A DNA stretch of 64,000 nucleotides from Paractinoplanes polyasparticus (GCF_019710575.1 NZ_JAHWFK010000004.1:1-64000), one strand, 5' to 3'. Positions 35,079 through 43,699 are shown, counted from the stretch's first letter. Numbers and translations are program-made. Notes: generated by a model from the letters alone, not told the origin.

Positions 35079-36331
35079 CACCGCGGGCGCCGCTTCTCGA
35101 AGCCGGGCCGGAACTGCCGCAGATAGCCGGTGTCGTCGCGTTCCCGCAGGCCGCATGCGAGGTAGTCGGCGTGCATCCGGGCCAGCGCCGCCCGGTCGAG
35201 GCTTACCCCCAGGCCAGGCCCGCGGGGCACGGACACCGCGCCGTCCACGAAGCTCAGCGGCTCGGTGACCACGTCGGCGCCGAGTTGCCACGGCGTATGG
35301 GTGTCGGCGTCGTACGTGAGGTTGGGGGTGGCTGCGCCGAGGTGGACCATCGCGGCCAGGCTGATCCCCAGGTGGCTGTTGGAGTGCATGGACAGCCCGA
35401 GCCCCCAGGTGCGGCAGACCGCGGCGAGCGTGGCCGACTCGGTCAGCCCGCCCCAGTAGTGGTGGTCGGACAGCACGACCTGCACGGAGTCGCGCCGGAC
35501 GGCCTCGGGGAGGTCGCCGAACTCGACGACGCACATGTTGGTGGCCAGCGGCATCGGCGCCGCCGCGGCCACCTCGGCCATGCCGGCCAGGCCGGGCGTG
35601 GGGTCTTCCAGATACTCCAGGAGCCCGGCGGTCTTCTCGGCGACCCGTACGGAGGTCTCGACCGTCCACGCGCAGTTCGGGTCGAGCCGCAGGGGATGCC
35701 GCGGAAAGGCGTCCCGCAGCGCCTCGACGGCGGCGATCTCGTCGTCCGGTGGCAGCACCCCGCCCTTGAGCTTGAGCGACCGGAAGCCGTACCGCGCCAC
35801 CATCCGCCGGGCCTGTTCGACCAGACCGTCCGCGTCGAGCGCCTCGCCGTAGACGTCGGGCTGAGCGCCGGGGTGGGCGGCCCACTTGTAGAAGAGGTAT
35901 CCGGAGAACGGCACCCGGTCGCGGACGAGGCCGCCGAGCAGCGCCCACACCGGCCGCCCGGTGGCCTGACCCTGCAGGTCGAGCAGCGCCACCTCGAACG
36001 GCGAGACCACGCGGGCCAGCGTCTTGGCGGTGCTGGACGGCCCGGTGAGCCCGTGCCGGTCCGGGGCGTCGGCCGCCCCGATCGCCGTCGCGGCCCGCGA
36101 CCGCACACCGTTCAGGTCGAAGATGTCGAGCCCGTCGAGCGCGGCTGCCACCTGGCCGAGCAGCGCCAGATGCGGGGCGTCGCCGTAGCTCTCGCCGAGG
36201 CCGACCGACCCGTCGGCCGCGGTGACCTCGATGATCGACCGCAGCGCCCAGGGCTGGTGGAGCCCGGCCGAGTTCAGCAACGGCGGGTCGGGAAAGGCGA
36301 TCGGCGTGACGCTCACCCGGGTGATCGGCAT
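35075..36331 (-). CDS. gudD: Glucarate dehydratase (enolase superfamily)
   Basis: A 418-residue enzyme that removes water from D-glucarate (or a related aldarate) to give 5-dehydro-4-deoxy-D-glucarate. The enolase-superfamily barrel is seen from SLKLKGG (catalytic KxK), RLDPNCAW (metal Asp), EYLEDPTPG (metal Glu), PLATNMCV (metal Asn) and SMHSNSHLG (catalytic His). The Asn as third metal ligand and the His in HSNSH are the glucarate dehydratase signature. It starts at ATG 36331 two bases after the kdgD stop; GTG 36337 is an alternative. It feeds its product to the neighbouring kdgD enzyme. Galactarate activity cannot be excluded. Confidence 0.85.
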   Translation of the reverse strand: MPITRVSVTPIAFPDPPLLNSAGLHQPWALRSIIEVTAADGSVGLGESYGDAPHLALLGQVAAALDGLDIFDLNGVRSRAATAIGAADAPDRHGLTGPSSTAKTLARVVSPFEVALLDLQGQATGRPVWALLGGLVRDRVPFSGYLFYKWAAHPGAQPDVYGEALDADGLVEQARRMVARYGFRSLKLKGGVLPPDDEIAAVEALRDAFPRHPLRLDPNCAWTVETSVRVAEKTAGLLEYLEDPTPGLAGMAEVAAAAPMPLATNMCVVEFGDLPEAVRRDSVQVVLSDHHYWGGLTESATLAAVCRTWGLGLSMHSNSHLGISLAAMVHLGAATPNLTYDADTHTPWQLGADVVTEPLSFVDGAVSVPRGPGLGVSLDRAALARMHADYLACGLRERDDTGYLRQFRPGFEKRRPRW

Positions 36332-36333
36332 GG

Positions 36334-37284
36334 TCACGCGGCCACCTCCGGCACGGCTCGCGGCGCGCTGATCCGCAGCAGCGCCGCGCGGCCCCGGTCC
36401 ATCAGCGCGGCCAGCTCCTCGCGGTGCTCCGCGGACACGTCGGCCAGCGGCGGGCGGACCGAGCCCATCGCCAGGCCCCGCAGGGTCGCGCCGGCCTTGG
36501 GCAGGCTGACCGCATAACCCGCCACCCGGTCGCGAAGTTCCACGAGGGGAAGATAGAACTCGGTCAGCAGGGCGCGGGCGACGGCCTCGTCGCCGGTCTC
36601 GATCGCCCGGTGGAACGCGACCGCCAGCTCCGGCACGAAACAGAGCGCGGCCGAGGAGTAGCTGGGCACCCCGATGGCCCGGTACGCCGCCGCGGACACC
36701 TCGGCGGTGGGCAGGCCGTTGAGGAACACCATCTCGGCGGCGCGCGGATGCCCGCTCGCCCGGACGGTGGCGACCAGGCGGTGCATGGCGTCCACGTCGC
36801 CCCGGCCGTCCTTGACGCCGATCACCGTGGACAGGTCGAGCAGCGCGAGCGCGGCAGCCGGGTCGAGCACCGCGTTGGCCCGCTGGTAGACCACCAGGGG
36901 CAGCGCGGTGGCCCCGGTGACGTAGGCGATGTGCCGCACCAGACCGGCGGGCGGCCCGGAGACGAGATACGGCGGGAGCAGCAGCAGCCCGTCCGCCCCG
37001 CACTCGGCCGCCGCTCGGGCGAAGCCGGCGGCCATCCGGGGTCCACCGCCGGCCCCGGCGTACACCGGCAGCCGGCCGGCGGCCTCCCGGACGGCGGTCC
37101 GCACCACGGTGCGGTACTCCTCGGGGCCGAGGGCGGTGAACTCTCCGGTGCCGCAGGCGACGAACAGCGCCGCCGGGCCGGCCGCCACCTGTTCGGCGAG
37201 GTGGTCGGCGAGGACACCGGTGGCCACCTCGTCGTCCGGGGTGAACGGCGTGAGCGGGAAGGAGAGCAGGCCGTGCAGAGGCAT
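36334..37284 (-). CDS. kdgD: 5-dehydro-4-deoxyglucarate dehydratase
   Basis: A 316-residue member of the DHDPS/NAL Schiff-base family that decarboxylates and dehydrates 5-dehydro-4-deoxyglucarate to 2-oxoglutarate semialdehyde. Features are the FVACGTGEFTAL phosphate/carboxylate loop, a VVYQRANAVL tyrosine region and the Schiff-base lysine in TVIGVKDGRGD (about residue 180). ATG 37284 was chosen over ATG 37302 because AAGGA lies six bases upstream of it. It is followed directly by gudD. The next enzyme, 2-oxoglutarate semialdehyde dehydrogenase, is not in this window. Confidence 0.87.
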   Translation of the reverse strand: MPLHGLLSFPLTPFTPDDEVATGVLADHLAEQVAAGPAALFVACGTGEFTALGPEEYRTVVRTAVREAAGRLPVYAGAGGGPRMAAGFARAAAECGADGLLLLPPYLVSGPPAGLVRHIAYVTGATALPLVVYQRANAVLDPAAALALLDLSTVIGVKDGRGDVDAMHRLVATVRASGHPRAAEMVFLNGLPTAEVSAAAYRAIGVPSYSSAALCFVPELAVAFHRAIETGDEAVARALLTEFYLPLVELRDRVAGYAVSLPKAGATLRGLAMGSVRPPLADVSAEHREELAALMDRGRAALLRISAPRAVPEVAA

Positions 37285-37294
37285 AGGTTTCCTT

Positions 37295-37365
37295 GTCTTC
37301 ATCGTTCGCGGGCATCCGCCCTTGACGGCGTCTTCATCGTTCGCGGGGCGTCAGCCCTTGACGGC
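37295..37365. repeat. Tandem ~35-bp duplication at permease/kdgD junction
   Basis: Two adjacent copies (37295-37329 and 37330-37365) share gtcttcatcgttcgcggg and cccttgacggc, differing by a few bases. The second copy contains the permease stop codon and last codons, so the 3' end of the permease gene and its flank have been duplicated into the kdgD leader. Confidence 0.85.
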
Positions 37366-38226
37366 GCCGGACGTCAGGCCCTTCATGAACTGCCGTTGCA
37401 GGGCCAGGAAGGCCAGCACGGACGGAAGCAGGGCGAGCAGCGCGGCGGCGAGCAGCACGCCCAGACCGGCCTGCTCGTCGGTGCGCAGCGTCCGCAACGC
37501 CAGCGGCAGGGTGAACTGGCTGGCGTCCTGAGCCACCAGCAGCGGAAGCATGTACTGGTCCCAGATCATGGTGAAGCCGAAGATGCCGATCACGCCGAGC
37601 GCCGGGCGCACGAGCGGCAGCACGATGGTCATCAGGATCCGCAGGTCGCCGGCGCCGTCGATGCGCGCGGCCTCCTCCAGCTCCATCGGGATCTCCTTCA
37701 TGAACTCGGTCATGACCAGGATGGAGAAGGCCCAGGCAGCGACCGGGACGATCATGCCGGCCAGGGTGCCGATCAGGTTGACGTGCACGATCGGCACGTC
37801 GGCGAGCACCAGTGACAGCGGGATGGCCAGGATCTCCTCCGGCAGCATCATGGTCGACAGGATCAGCAGGAGGACCAGGCGCATGCCGGGGAACTTGTGG
37901 CGGGCCAGGGCGTACACGGCGGAGACGCTGACCAGGATCTGCAGCAGCAGGCCGACGCCGACGACGATGAACGAGTTGAGCAGGTAGCCCAGCACGCCCC
38001 GGTCGAAGGCCGCGGTGAAGTTGTCGAGGGTCAGCCTGTCCGGCCACAGGGTGAGCCGGCTCGGGTCGGCGACCGGGCTGAAGGCGCCGACCATCAGGGC
38101 CACCAGCGGCCCGGCGAAGATGGTGACGAGCACGGCGTACAGCAGGATCTGCGCCACGCGGGCCAGCGGGCCGCGCAGCGCGGTGAAGCCCAGCGCGGAG
38201 TCGTACCGGTCGGGCCGGGTGCTCAT
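37351..38226 (-). CDS. Sugar ABC transporter permease (MalG type)
   Basis: A 291-residue permease with six membrane helices and the EAA loop LEEAARIDGAGDLRILMTIVLPLVRPAL (about residues 185-212). The ATG overlaps the upstream permease stop by 4 bp. It forms the import channel of the uronate locus. The ATPase is not encoded here and is presumably shared. The C-terminus GLTSGAVKG is typical. Confidence 0.93.
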   Translation of the reverse strand: MSTRPDRYDSALGFTALRGPLARVAQILLYAVLVTIFAGPLVALMVGAFSPVADPSRLTLWPDRLTLDNFTAAFDRGVLGYLLNSFIVVGVGLLLQILVSVSAVYALARHKFPGMRLVLLLILSTMMLPEEILAIPLSLVLADVPIVHVNLIGTLAGMIVPVAAWAFSILVMTEFMKEIPMELEEAARIDGAGDLRILMTIVLPLVRPALGVIGIFGFTMIWDQYMLPLLVAQDASQFTLPLALRTLRTDEQAGLGVLLAAALLALLPSVLAFLALQRQFMKGLTSGAVKG

Positions 38227-39158
38227 CGCGCCTCCCGGCGGCGCAGGGCCTGCACAGTCAGCGTCAGCACGACGGTGGCGCCGAGCAGCACCATCGACCC
38301 GGCCGCGGCGATGCCGAGCTCGTTGCGTTCCAGTCCCAGCTTGTAGATGAGGGTCATCAGCACTTCCGTGGAACCGTTGGGGCCGCCGTTGGTCAGCAGG
38401 AAGATCTCGGTGAAGACGCGCAGACCGCGGATGGCCGCCAGGGTGAACAGGATCGCGAAGACCGGGCGCAGCGACGGCAGGGTGACGTGCCAGAGCCGGC
38501 GCAGTGGACCGGCGCCGTCGGCCGCGGACGCCTCGTACAGGGTGCGGTCGACGCCGGCCAGTCCGGCGATGAAGATCATCATGTCGTACGGGGCGCCGCG
38601 CCAGATGCCCACGGCCATCACCGACCACAGTGAGGTGTCCTCGGCGTTGAGGAACGACGACGGACCCATCCCGATCCAGCCCAGCAGGGTGTTCGCGATC
38701 CCGTCGGGCGCCGGGTAGTAGATGAGCCGCCAGACCTCGGCGACCACGGCCATCGCGGCGACCGTCGGCAGAAAGACCGCGGTCCGGACGAACCACAGGT
38801 GCCGCGCCGCGCCCTCGAGCAGCAGGGCCAGCACCAGGCCGATGACCAGAGAGCCGCCGGTCTGGCCGACGGCGAGGACCACGGTGTGCCAGATCGCCGA
38901 CCGGAAGGCGTCGTCGGTGACCACGGCGCTGTAGTTGTCCGCGCCGACCCACCGGTCCCCCAGATAGGGGCGTACCTCGTGGAAGCTCATCTCGATGGCC
39001 CGCACCATCGGCGCGAACTTGAACACGGCGAACAGGATCAACGCCGGCAGCAGGAACAGCCAGGGCAGCGCGTACGCCCGGGCGCCGCGTCCCCGGCGCG
39101 CCGGCACGCCGAGGGCCGGAGCCCGCCGCCGTGCCGGCGCCTCGCGCAGGGACGTCAC
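38223..39158 (-). CDS. Sugar ABC transporter permease (MalF type)
   Basis: A 311-residue permease with a basic N-terminus, six membrane helices and the EAA motif (YEASAADGAGPLRRLWHVTLPSL, about residues 208-230). GTG 39158 overlaps the binding-protein stop (GTGA). It pairs with the MalG-type permease immediately downstream for import of oligo- or disaccharides containing uronic acid (inferred from neighbours). Confidence 0.93.
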   Translation of the reverse strand: MTSLREAPARRRAPALGVPARRGRGARAYALPWLFLLPALILFAVFKFAPMVRAIEMSFHEVRPYLGDRWVGADNYSAVVTDDAFRSAIWHTVVLAVGQTGGSLVIGLVLALLLEGAARHLWFVRTAVFLPTVAAMAVVAEVWRLIYYPAPDGIANTLLGWIGMGPSSFLNAEDTSLWSVMAVGIWRGAPYDMMIFIAGLAGVDRTLYEASAADGAGPLRRLWHVTLPSLRPVFAILFTLAAIRGLRVFTEIFLLTNGGPNGSTEVLMTLIYKLGLERNELGIAAAGSMVLLGATVVLTLTVQALRRREAR

Positions 39159-40489
39159 CCCTTGACCTCTTGCTTGGTCAGCTCCTCGGTGTAGGTCTGC
39201 GCCAGCTTGTCCAGCGCTGCCTTGGTATCCGTCGAGCAGTTCGCGAAGATCGTGTTGAGGGTGTCGGCGGCGCTCTGCCGGAACGGGGTCCAGTCGGGCA
39301 CTGCCGGGGTGAACCGCCCGGCCTGCTGGAAGACGGTCTCGAAGGTCTGCCAGCGGGTGTCCTGGCGGACCGTGCCGAGCTGCACCTTGGTGTTGACGGG
39401 CAGCCGGACGATGGTGCCGTCGGTGTCACCGGCCATGCCGATCGTCTGCCCCTCGGGGGACGTCGCGAACTCGGCGAACTTCTTCTGACCGTCCTGGTTG
39501 GCCGAGCCGGCCATCAGATAGACGTTCTCGCCCTCGGCCAGCGACGACGCCTTCGCGCCGGGACCCGCGGGCAACGCCACCACTTCGTACTTGTCGCGTC
39601 CCAGGCTCTTGTCGAAGCGCGCCATGTTGTAGGGCCCGGTGAAGTAGATGCCGCCCTTGCCGCTCTCGAACGCCTGGTGCGCCTGGACGGTCTCCATGGT
39701 GACGGCGCCGGGGACCACCGTCTTGTCGGTGCAGAACTGGGCCTTGAGGTAGTTGACCGCCTGGGCCGACTGCGCGCTGTCGACCGCGGGGGTGAACTTA
39801 CCTGGCGACCCGGTGAGGAAGTCGCCGCCGGCCGACCACAGGAAGCTGGTGGCGTACCAGGAGGCGTAGCCCCGCTTGGTGGAAGCGGGAACCACCCACC
39901 CGTACGTGTCGGCCGCGCCGTTGCCGTCCGGGTCGCCGGTGGTGAATTTACGGGCCAGCTCGTCGAGCTCGGCCCACGAGGCCGGCGTTCTCGCCCCGGT
40001 CTTCATCCGCCAGTCCTTGCGGATGAACAGCGCGAAGGACTGCACGGAGAAGGGCGCCGCGTAGTACTTGCCGTCCGCGCCCTTGGCCGCGTCCCAGGCG
40101 ACCGGGCTGAGGTCGGCGCCGCCGGCCAGGGCAGCCCGGTCGACGTCGCGCACCAGGCCCTGTTTGACCAGGCTGCCCAGCTGGGCGGTGTCGTTGATGA
40201 CGATGTCGGGCAGATCCTTCTGCGCGGCGGCCTGCTGAAGCTTCGTCTCGAAGTCCTCGAACAGGGCGGTCACCTGGGCCGGCACGCCGCTGGCGGCGGT
40301 GAATTTCGCGGCGAGGTCCCGGGCGGTCTTCTCCGAGTTGGAACCGGGGGGCTTACGGATCCAGATCTGCAGTGGTGCATTGGCGTCTTGTTCCGCGCTG
40401 CTGTCGCCGCTGCAGGCGGCTGCGCCGCCGGCGACGAGGGCGAGGGCGAGCAGAGCGGCGAGTCCGAGGGGAGCGGTCCGGCGCATCAC
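39155..40489 (-). CDS. Sugar ABC transporter substrate-binding lipoprotein
   Basis: A 444-residue exported lipoprotein with lipobox AAACSGD (cysteine about residue 26) and a family 1 extracellular-binding fold (LQIWIRKPPGSNSEKTA..., WMK-type domain boundary, ...FTGPYNMARF). It is first in a seven-gene operon: importer, kdgD, gudD, unknown, isomerase. GTG 40489 and ATG 40486 both follow GGAGG. An operator copy overlaps the leader directly, so the IclR protein probably blocks transcription here. Confidence 0.92.
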   Translation of the reverse strand: MMRRTAPLGLAALLALALVAGGAAACSGDSSAEQDANAPLQIWIRKPPGSNSEKTARDLAAKFTAASGVPAQVTALFEDFETKLQQAAAQKDLPDIVINDTAQLGSLVKQGLVRDVDRAALAGGADLSPVAWDAAKGADGKYYAAPFSVQSFALFIRKDWRMKTGARTPASWAELDELARKFTTGDPDGNGAADTYGWVVPASTKRGYASWYATSFLWSAGGDFLTGSPGKFTPAVDSAQSAQAVNYLKAQFCTDKTVVPGAVTMETVQAHQAFESGKGGIYFTGPYNMARFDKSLGRDKYEVVALPAGPGAKASSLAEGENVYLMAGSANQDGQKKFAEFATSPEGQTIGMAGDTDGTIVRLPVNTKVQLGTVRQDTRWQTFETVFQQAGRFTPAVPDWTPFRQSAADTLNTIFANCSTDTKAALDKLAQTYTEELTKQEVKG

Positions 40490-40502
40490 GCTTCTGCCTC
40501 CT

Positions 40503-40518
40503 GTCCATGTATATGGAT
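40503..40518. promoter_or_regulatory. IclR-type operator candidate, copy 2
   Basis: GTCCATGTATATGGAT matches the 16-bp element seen at three other places, with the most divergent centre. It lies 14 bp upstream of the binding-protein start, adjacent to its ribosome-binding site, in the gap between that operon and the divergent IclR gene. Confidence 0.75.
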
Positions 40519-40611
40519 GGCTTCCTGGAATGTGTTCACACGCAGCGTCAAGTTAGCGTCCGGTAGCATGACGGTCAACAGTGGGAAATAGACGATCTTG
40601 AGGATGGATCC

Positions 40612-41436
40612 ATGCCAGAGACCCGTCGCCGCACCGGCGGACGACCCGTGGCGCACGTCCCGGACAGCACCGCCGAGATGTCGCCGGTCAAGTCCGCGGA
40701 GCGGACGGTCCGGATCCTCGAGACGCTCGCCGCCTCCCCGGCGCGGCTGACCCTGTCGCAGCTGCAGGAACGCACGGGCTACCCCCGCTCGAGCCTGCAT
40801 GCCCTGGTGCGCACGCTGCGCGACCTGAAGTGGGTGGAGACCGACGACGCCGGGTCGGCGTTCGGCGTCGGCCCCCACGCGCTGCTCGCCGGCACGGCCT
40901 ACCTCGACCGCGATCCGGCGCTGATGTTCGCCTACGAGGCCCTCGAGGACCTGCGGGCCGAGCTGGGCTACACCATCCACTACGCCCGTCGCGACGAGAA
41001 CCACGTGCTCTACCTGGCCAGCCGGGAATCCCGCGACACCGTGCACGTGGTGTCGCGGGTCGGGCGGCGGTTGCCGGCCCACCTGACGGCGCTGGGTCAG
41101 GCCCTGCTGGCCGACCTGACCACCGACGAGGTCGAGGCGCTGCTGCCGGCCACCCTGGAGCGATACACGCCGCACACCATCGTCGACCGGGCGGCCCTGC
41201 TCGGCGAACTGGACGCGGTGCGGCAGCGGGGCTGGGCCTTCGAACGCGAGCAGGGCACCGAGGGCGTCGCCTGCCTGGCCGCCACGGTGGGCTACCGGAT
41301 CCCGGCCACCGACGCGATCTCCTGCTCGATGCCGGCCGGGGCGGCCAAGGGCGCCGAGCTCAAGCGGGTCACCGCCGCGGTGACCGCGCGCACCCAGGCC
41401 CTCGCGACGACGCTGCGCCGCGAGGGCATCCGCTGA
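40612..41436 (+). CDS. IclR-family transcriptional regulator
   Basis: A 274-residue regulator. The N-terminal winged HTH contains VKSAERTVRILETLA and RTGYPRSSLHALVRTLRDLKWV (about residues 27-75). The C-terminal GAF-like effector domain has VVSRVGRRLPAHLTALGQALLA, the family's ligand-pocket segment, and ends AISCSMPAG. GAGGA precedes the ATG. It is divergent from the importer/glucarate operon and central to a locus with four copies of one near-palindrome. IclR proteins of this type typically respond to uronate breakdown products such as KDG (KdgR being the classical case), so control of this whole locus is a reasonable inference. Confidence 0.92.
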   Translation: MPETRRRTGGRPVAHVPDSTAEMSPVKSAERTVRILETLAASPARLTLSQLQERTGYPRSSLHALVRTLRDLKWVETDDAGSAFGVGPHALLAGTAYLDRDPALMFAYEALEDLRAELGYTIHYARRDENHVLYLASRESRDTVHVVSRVGRRLPAHLTALGQALLADLTTDEVEALLPATLERYTPHTIVDRAALLGELDAVRQRGWAFEREQGTEGVACLAATVGYRIPATDAISCSMPAGAAKGAELKRVTAAVTARTQALATTLRREGIR

Positions 41437-41443
41437 GCCCCGG

Positions 41444-42265
41444 TCAACCGGCCGCACCGAGCGGCCGGTCGCACCAGGTGCCCCCGATCCGGTTGAGCGC
41501 CGGGTCGGCGACCATGTCGGGCTCGCCGGACTCGGCGACGATCTTCTCCGCGTACTCCTCGGCGTCGTCCTCGGGGTAGTAGCCGATCGCCTCACCCTCG
41601 TCCAGCGAGAGCCAGCGCCGCGTGTTACGGCTGATCCCCCACACCTGGCGGAAGCCCGGCTCCGGCACGCTGATCGCCGCCTCCACCAGCCGCGCGCAGT
41701 CGTCCGGGGACAACCACATGGCCAGGCCCCGGGGTCCGCGCGGAGCCGCGAAGCACTGCCCGATCCGCAGGCAGATCACATCGAGGCCGAACCGGTCGTG
41801 GAACAGGCGCCCGGCCGACTCGACCGCGACCTTGCTCCAGCCGTACAGCGTGTCCGGACGGGCTTCGATGTCGCCGGGCACCTCGCCGGGCTGCTCGCTC
41901 AGGCTGTGAAAACCGGCCACGTGATTGGACGACCCCAGCAGGATCCGCGTCACCCCGGTCCGGCGGGCCGCCTCCAGCAGGCAGTACGTGCCGTAGGCGT
42001 TGACCCGCAGCACCTCCTCGGCGCTCGCCTCGTGGCTCTGCCCGCCCAGATGCAGCACGGCCCGCACCTCCCGCATCGCCGCGACGAGCGCGTCGAGGTC
42101 CTCCACCGATCCCAGGACGACCTCCTCGGCGCCGGTTCCGGGCAGGGCTCGCGGCGGTTGCGGGTCGAAGAGCCGCAGCACCCGCCCGGGCCGGGTCAGC
42201 AGCGGCCGCAGCAGCGTGCCGACCCGCCCCGAGGACCCGGTGATCAAGATCCGCTCGTCCGCCAT
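41444..42265 (-). CDS. udh: Uronate dehydrogenase
   Basis: A 273-residue NAD-dependent SDR/epimerase-fold enzyme that oxidises D-glucuronate or D-galacturonate to the aldarolactone, which opens to glucarate/galactarate. Features are the Rossmann motif LITGSSGRVGTLL, VLHLGGQS, the GSSNHVAGFH segment typical of uronate dehydrogenases, catalytic LYGWSKVAVE (Tyr about residue 141, Lys four later) and WLSPDDCARL...FRQVWGISRNTRRW. It supplies substrate for the gudD enzyme. The gap to the divergent lyase-like gene carries one operator copy about 90 bp from its start, so coregulation is plausible. Confidence 0.87.
   Translation of the reverse strand: MADERILITGSSGRVGTLLRPLLTRPGRVLRLFDPQPPRALPGTGAEEVVLGSVEDLDALVAAMREVRAVLHLGGQSHEASAEEVLRVNAYGTYCLLEAARRTGVTRILLGSSNHVAGFHSLSEQPGEVPGDIEARPDTLYGWSKVAVESAGRLFHDRFGLDVICLRIGQCFAAPRGPRGLAMWLSPDDCARLVEAAISVPEPGFRQVWGISRNTRRWLSLDEGEAIGYYPEDDAEEYAEKIVAESGEPDMVADPALNRIGGTWCDRPLGAAG
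41447..41469. terminator. 9-bp GC hairpin between convergent genes
   Basis: ACCGGCCGC (41447-41455) and GCGGCCGGT (41461-41469) pair around a 5-base loop, 11 bp after the IclR stop. The hairpin overlaps the last codons of the convergent uronate dehydrogenase gene. It is a probable terminator for the IclR transcript. Confidence 0.6.
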
Positions 42266-42354
42266 CGCCCGTCCCGTCGGTCATAGGTATTGATCGATCG
42301 ACATTCTAGCGGCATCATCCTCATCAATGAACGTGGAACACCTCGCTAATAGCT

Positions 42355-42370
42355 GTCTACATATGTGGAC
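42355..42370. promoter_or_regulatory. IclR-type operator candidate, copy 3
   Basis: GTCTACATATGTGGAC, identical over all 16 bp to the copy at 31688, lies 23 bp before the lyase-like gene and in the same gap as the divergent uronate dehydrogenase gene. Confidence 0.82.
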
Positions 42371-42393
42371 GGCGAAGACTCTCGGAGGTTCCC

Positions 42394-42987
42394 ATGCGAA
42401 GATCGCTCCCCCTCGTCGCCGCGCTGGTCGTGGCCCTCGTGCTGACCTCCGCCGGGCCGGCCCGGGCCGTGGTCGAGACCGGGCCGTGGACGTCCTACTC
42501 ACCGTCGTTCGACGTGCAGCAGCGTGGCTGCGGCACCGTCGACGGCCTGACCTTCCGGCTCACCTGCTCCACGGCCAGCGGTGACCAACGGGCCGAACGC
42601 CGCTACGCCACCTACAGCTCCGGGGTCCGGCAGTTCGAGGGTTACTTCCGCATCACCAGCATGCCGGGCACCCGGATCAGCCTGAAGCAGACGTTCGGAC
42701 CGGACGGCCCGTTCTTCATGCTCGCGGTCGAACGCGGCGGCCGGCTGTACGCGGTGCACGGCGGCAGCACGCTGGCCACCGGGGCGACGGTCGGCACGAC
42801 CGTACGGGTCAACACGGTGCACAACACCGGCAACGGCGCGCACCGCACCTACATCAACGGCTCCAACCAGCATTCACAGACCGGCGGCTCGGGCGGCTAC
42901 TACGACAAGTTCGGGGCCTACCGCACCAGCAGCGGAGCGGGCCCGGCGACCGTGGTCTGGAGCGGTGTCCAGTTCTGGCGCAAGTGA
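42394..42987 (+). CDS. Secreted jelly-roll protein, probable polysaccharide lyase
   Basis: A 197-residue secreted protein (signal peptide to about residue 24) made of one beta-jelly-roll domain: QFEGYFRITSMPGTRISLKQTFG, FMLAVERGGRLYAVHGG, VRVNTVHNTGNGAHRTYING and the final GGYYDKFGAYRTSSGAG...WSGVQFW. The K.GAYR segment recalls the catalytic KxGxYxQ strand of jelly-roll alginate/glucuronan lyases (PL7, PL14, PL20, PL28 clans), but I cannot assign a numbered family. It would cleave uronate-containing glycans by beta-elimination, consistent with KduI/KduD downstream. GGAGG precedes the ATG. Confidence 0.65.
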   Translation: MRRSLPLVAALVVALVLTSAGPARAVVETGPWTSYSPSFDVQQRGCGTVDGLTFRLTCSTASGDQRAERRYATYSSGVRQFEGYFRITSMPGTRISLKQTFGPDGPFFMLAVERGGRLYAVHGGSTLATGATVGTTVRVNTVHNTGNGAHRTYINGSNQHSQTGGSGGYYDKFGAYRTSSGAGPATVVWSGVQFWRK

Positions 42988-43009
42988 TCGTGGTGGCGGC
43001 GGAGGGCAT

Positions 43010-43675
43010 ATGCGCACGACCGTGACCGCCGCCGCCCTGGCGCTGCTGCTGGCGGGCTGCTCGGGCGGCGGGCTGTCGGCCGAACTCGTCACCCCGGTGG
43101 ACATCGAGCTCACCTGGACCGCCGACCCGGCGGCCGTGGACGGCGGACAGGTCGTCGAGTTCGCCACCGAGGCGCAGGGACCGTGGACGATCCTGGAGTT
43201 CCTGCCGGCCGACCGGGAGACCTATCGGCACCCGGATCTGATGCCGGACACCACCTTTCATTACCGGGTACGCCCCCTGGTGGGTGCGGCCTCCGACCCG
43301 GTCCAGGTTCATCTCGACGCCGCACGGCCCGACGTGCGGCTCGACGACAGCGACCTGAGCTGGGCCGAGCCGCGGACGGTCACCGGTCCCCGGCCCGGCC
43401 CGGCCGGTGGTCCGCCGACGAGCCTGACGGCGACCGTCAAGAGCCGTAGTGCGGTGCTGTTCACTTGGGCCGACAACGCCGCCGGCGAGGCCGGCCAGCT
43501 GATCGAGGTGCGGCCCGCCGGGAGTCCGGGGTGGACGGTGGCCATGACGCTCGACCCGGATGTGAACTCGGTCGGGCTGATGACGTCGGCCACCGAGCGG
43601 CAGGCCTCGTTCCGGGTGCGGGCCTTCACCTACGGCACAAGCTCCGCCGTGGCCCGCCGGACCACCGGCCACTGA
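43010..43675 (+). CDS. Lipoprotein with FN3-like domains
   Basis: A 221-residue lipoprotein (lipobox LLLAGCSG, cysteine about residue 17). The mature part is all-beta with two fibronectin-III-like repeats, roughly 28-100 (IELTWTADPAAVDGG...TFHYRVRPLVG) and 130-215 (TSLTATVKSRSAVLFTWADNAAGEAG...RASFRVRAFTYG). It may anchor or present a partner at the cell surface. GGAGG precedes the ATG, 22 bp after the lyase-like gene, so the two are probably cotranscribed from the same operator-controlled promoter. No catalytic motif is visible. Confidence 0.7.
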   Translation: MRTTVTAAALALLLAGCSGGGLSAELVTPVDIELTWTADPAAVDGGQVVEFATEAQGPWTILEFLPADRETYRHPDLMPDTTFHYRVRPLVGAASDPVQVHLDAARPDVRLDDSDLSWAEPRTVTGPRPGPAGGPPTSLTATVKSRSAVLFTWADNAAGEAGQLIEVRPAGSPGWTVAMTLDPDVNSVGLMTSATERQASFRVRAFTYGTSSAVARRTTGH

Positions 43676-43683
43676 TCCATGTC

Positions 43684-43699
43684 GTCCATATATGTGGAC
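43684..43699. promoter_or_regulatory. IclR-type operator candidate, copy 4
   Basis: GTCCATATATGTGGAC, extended by a C/G pair on each side, lies 64 bp before the BNR-4 protein gene and just after the lipoprotein stop. Its presence here suggests a separate promoter for the BNR-4/tautomerase/kduI/kduD set. Confidence 0.82.
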
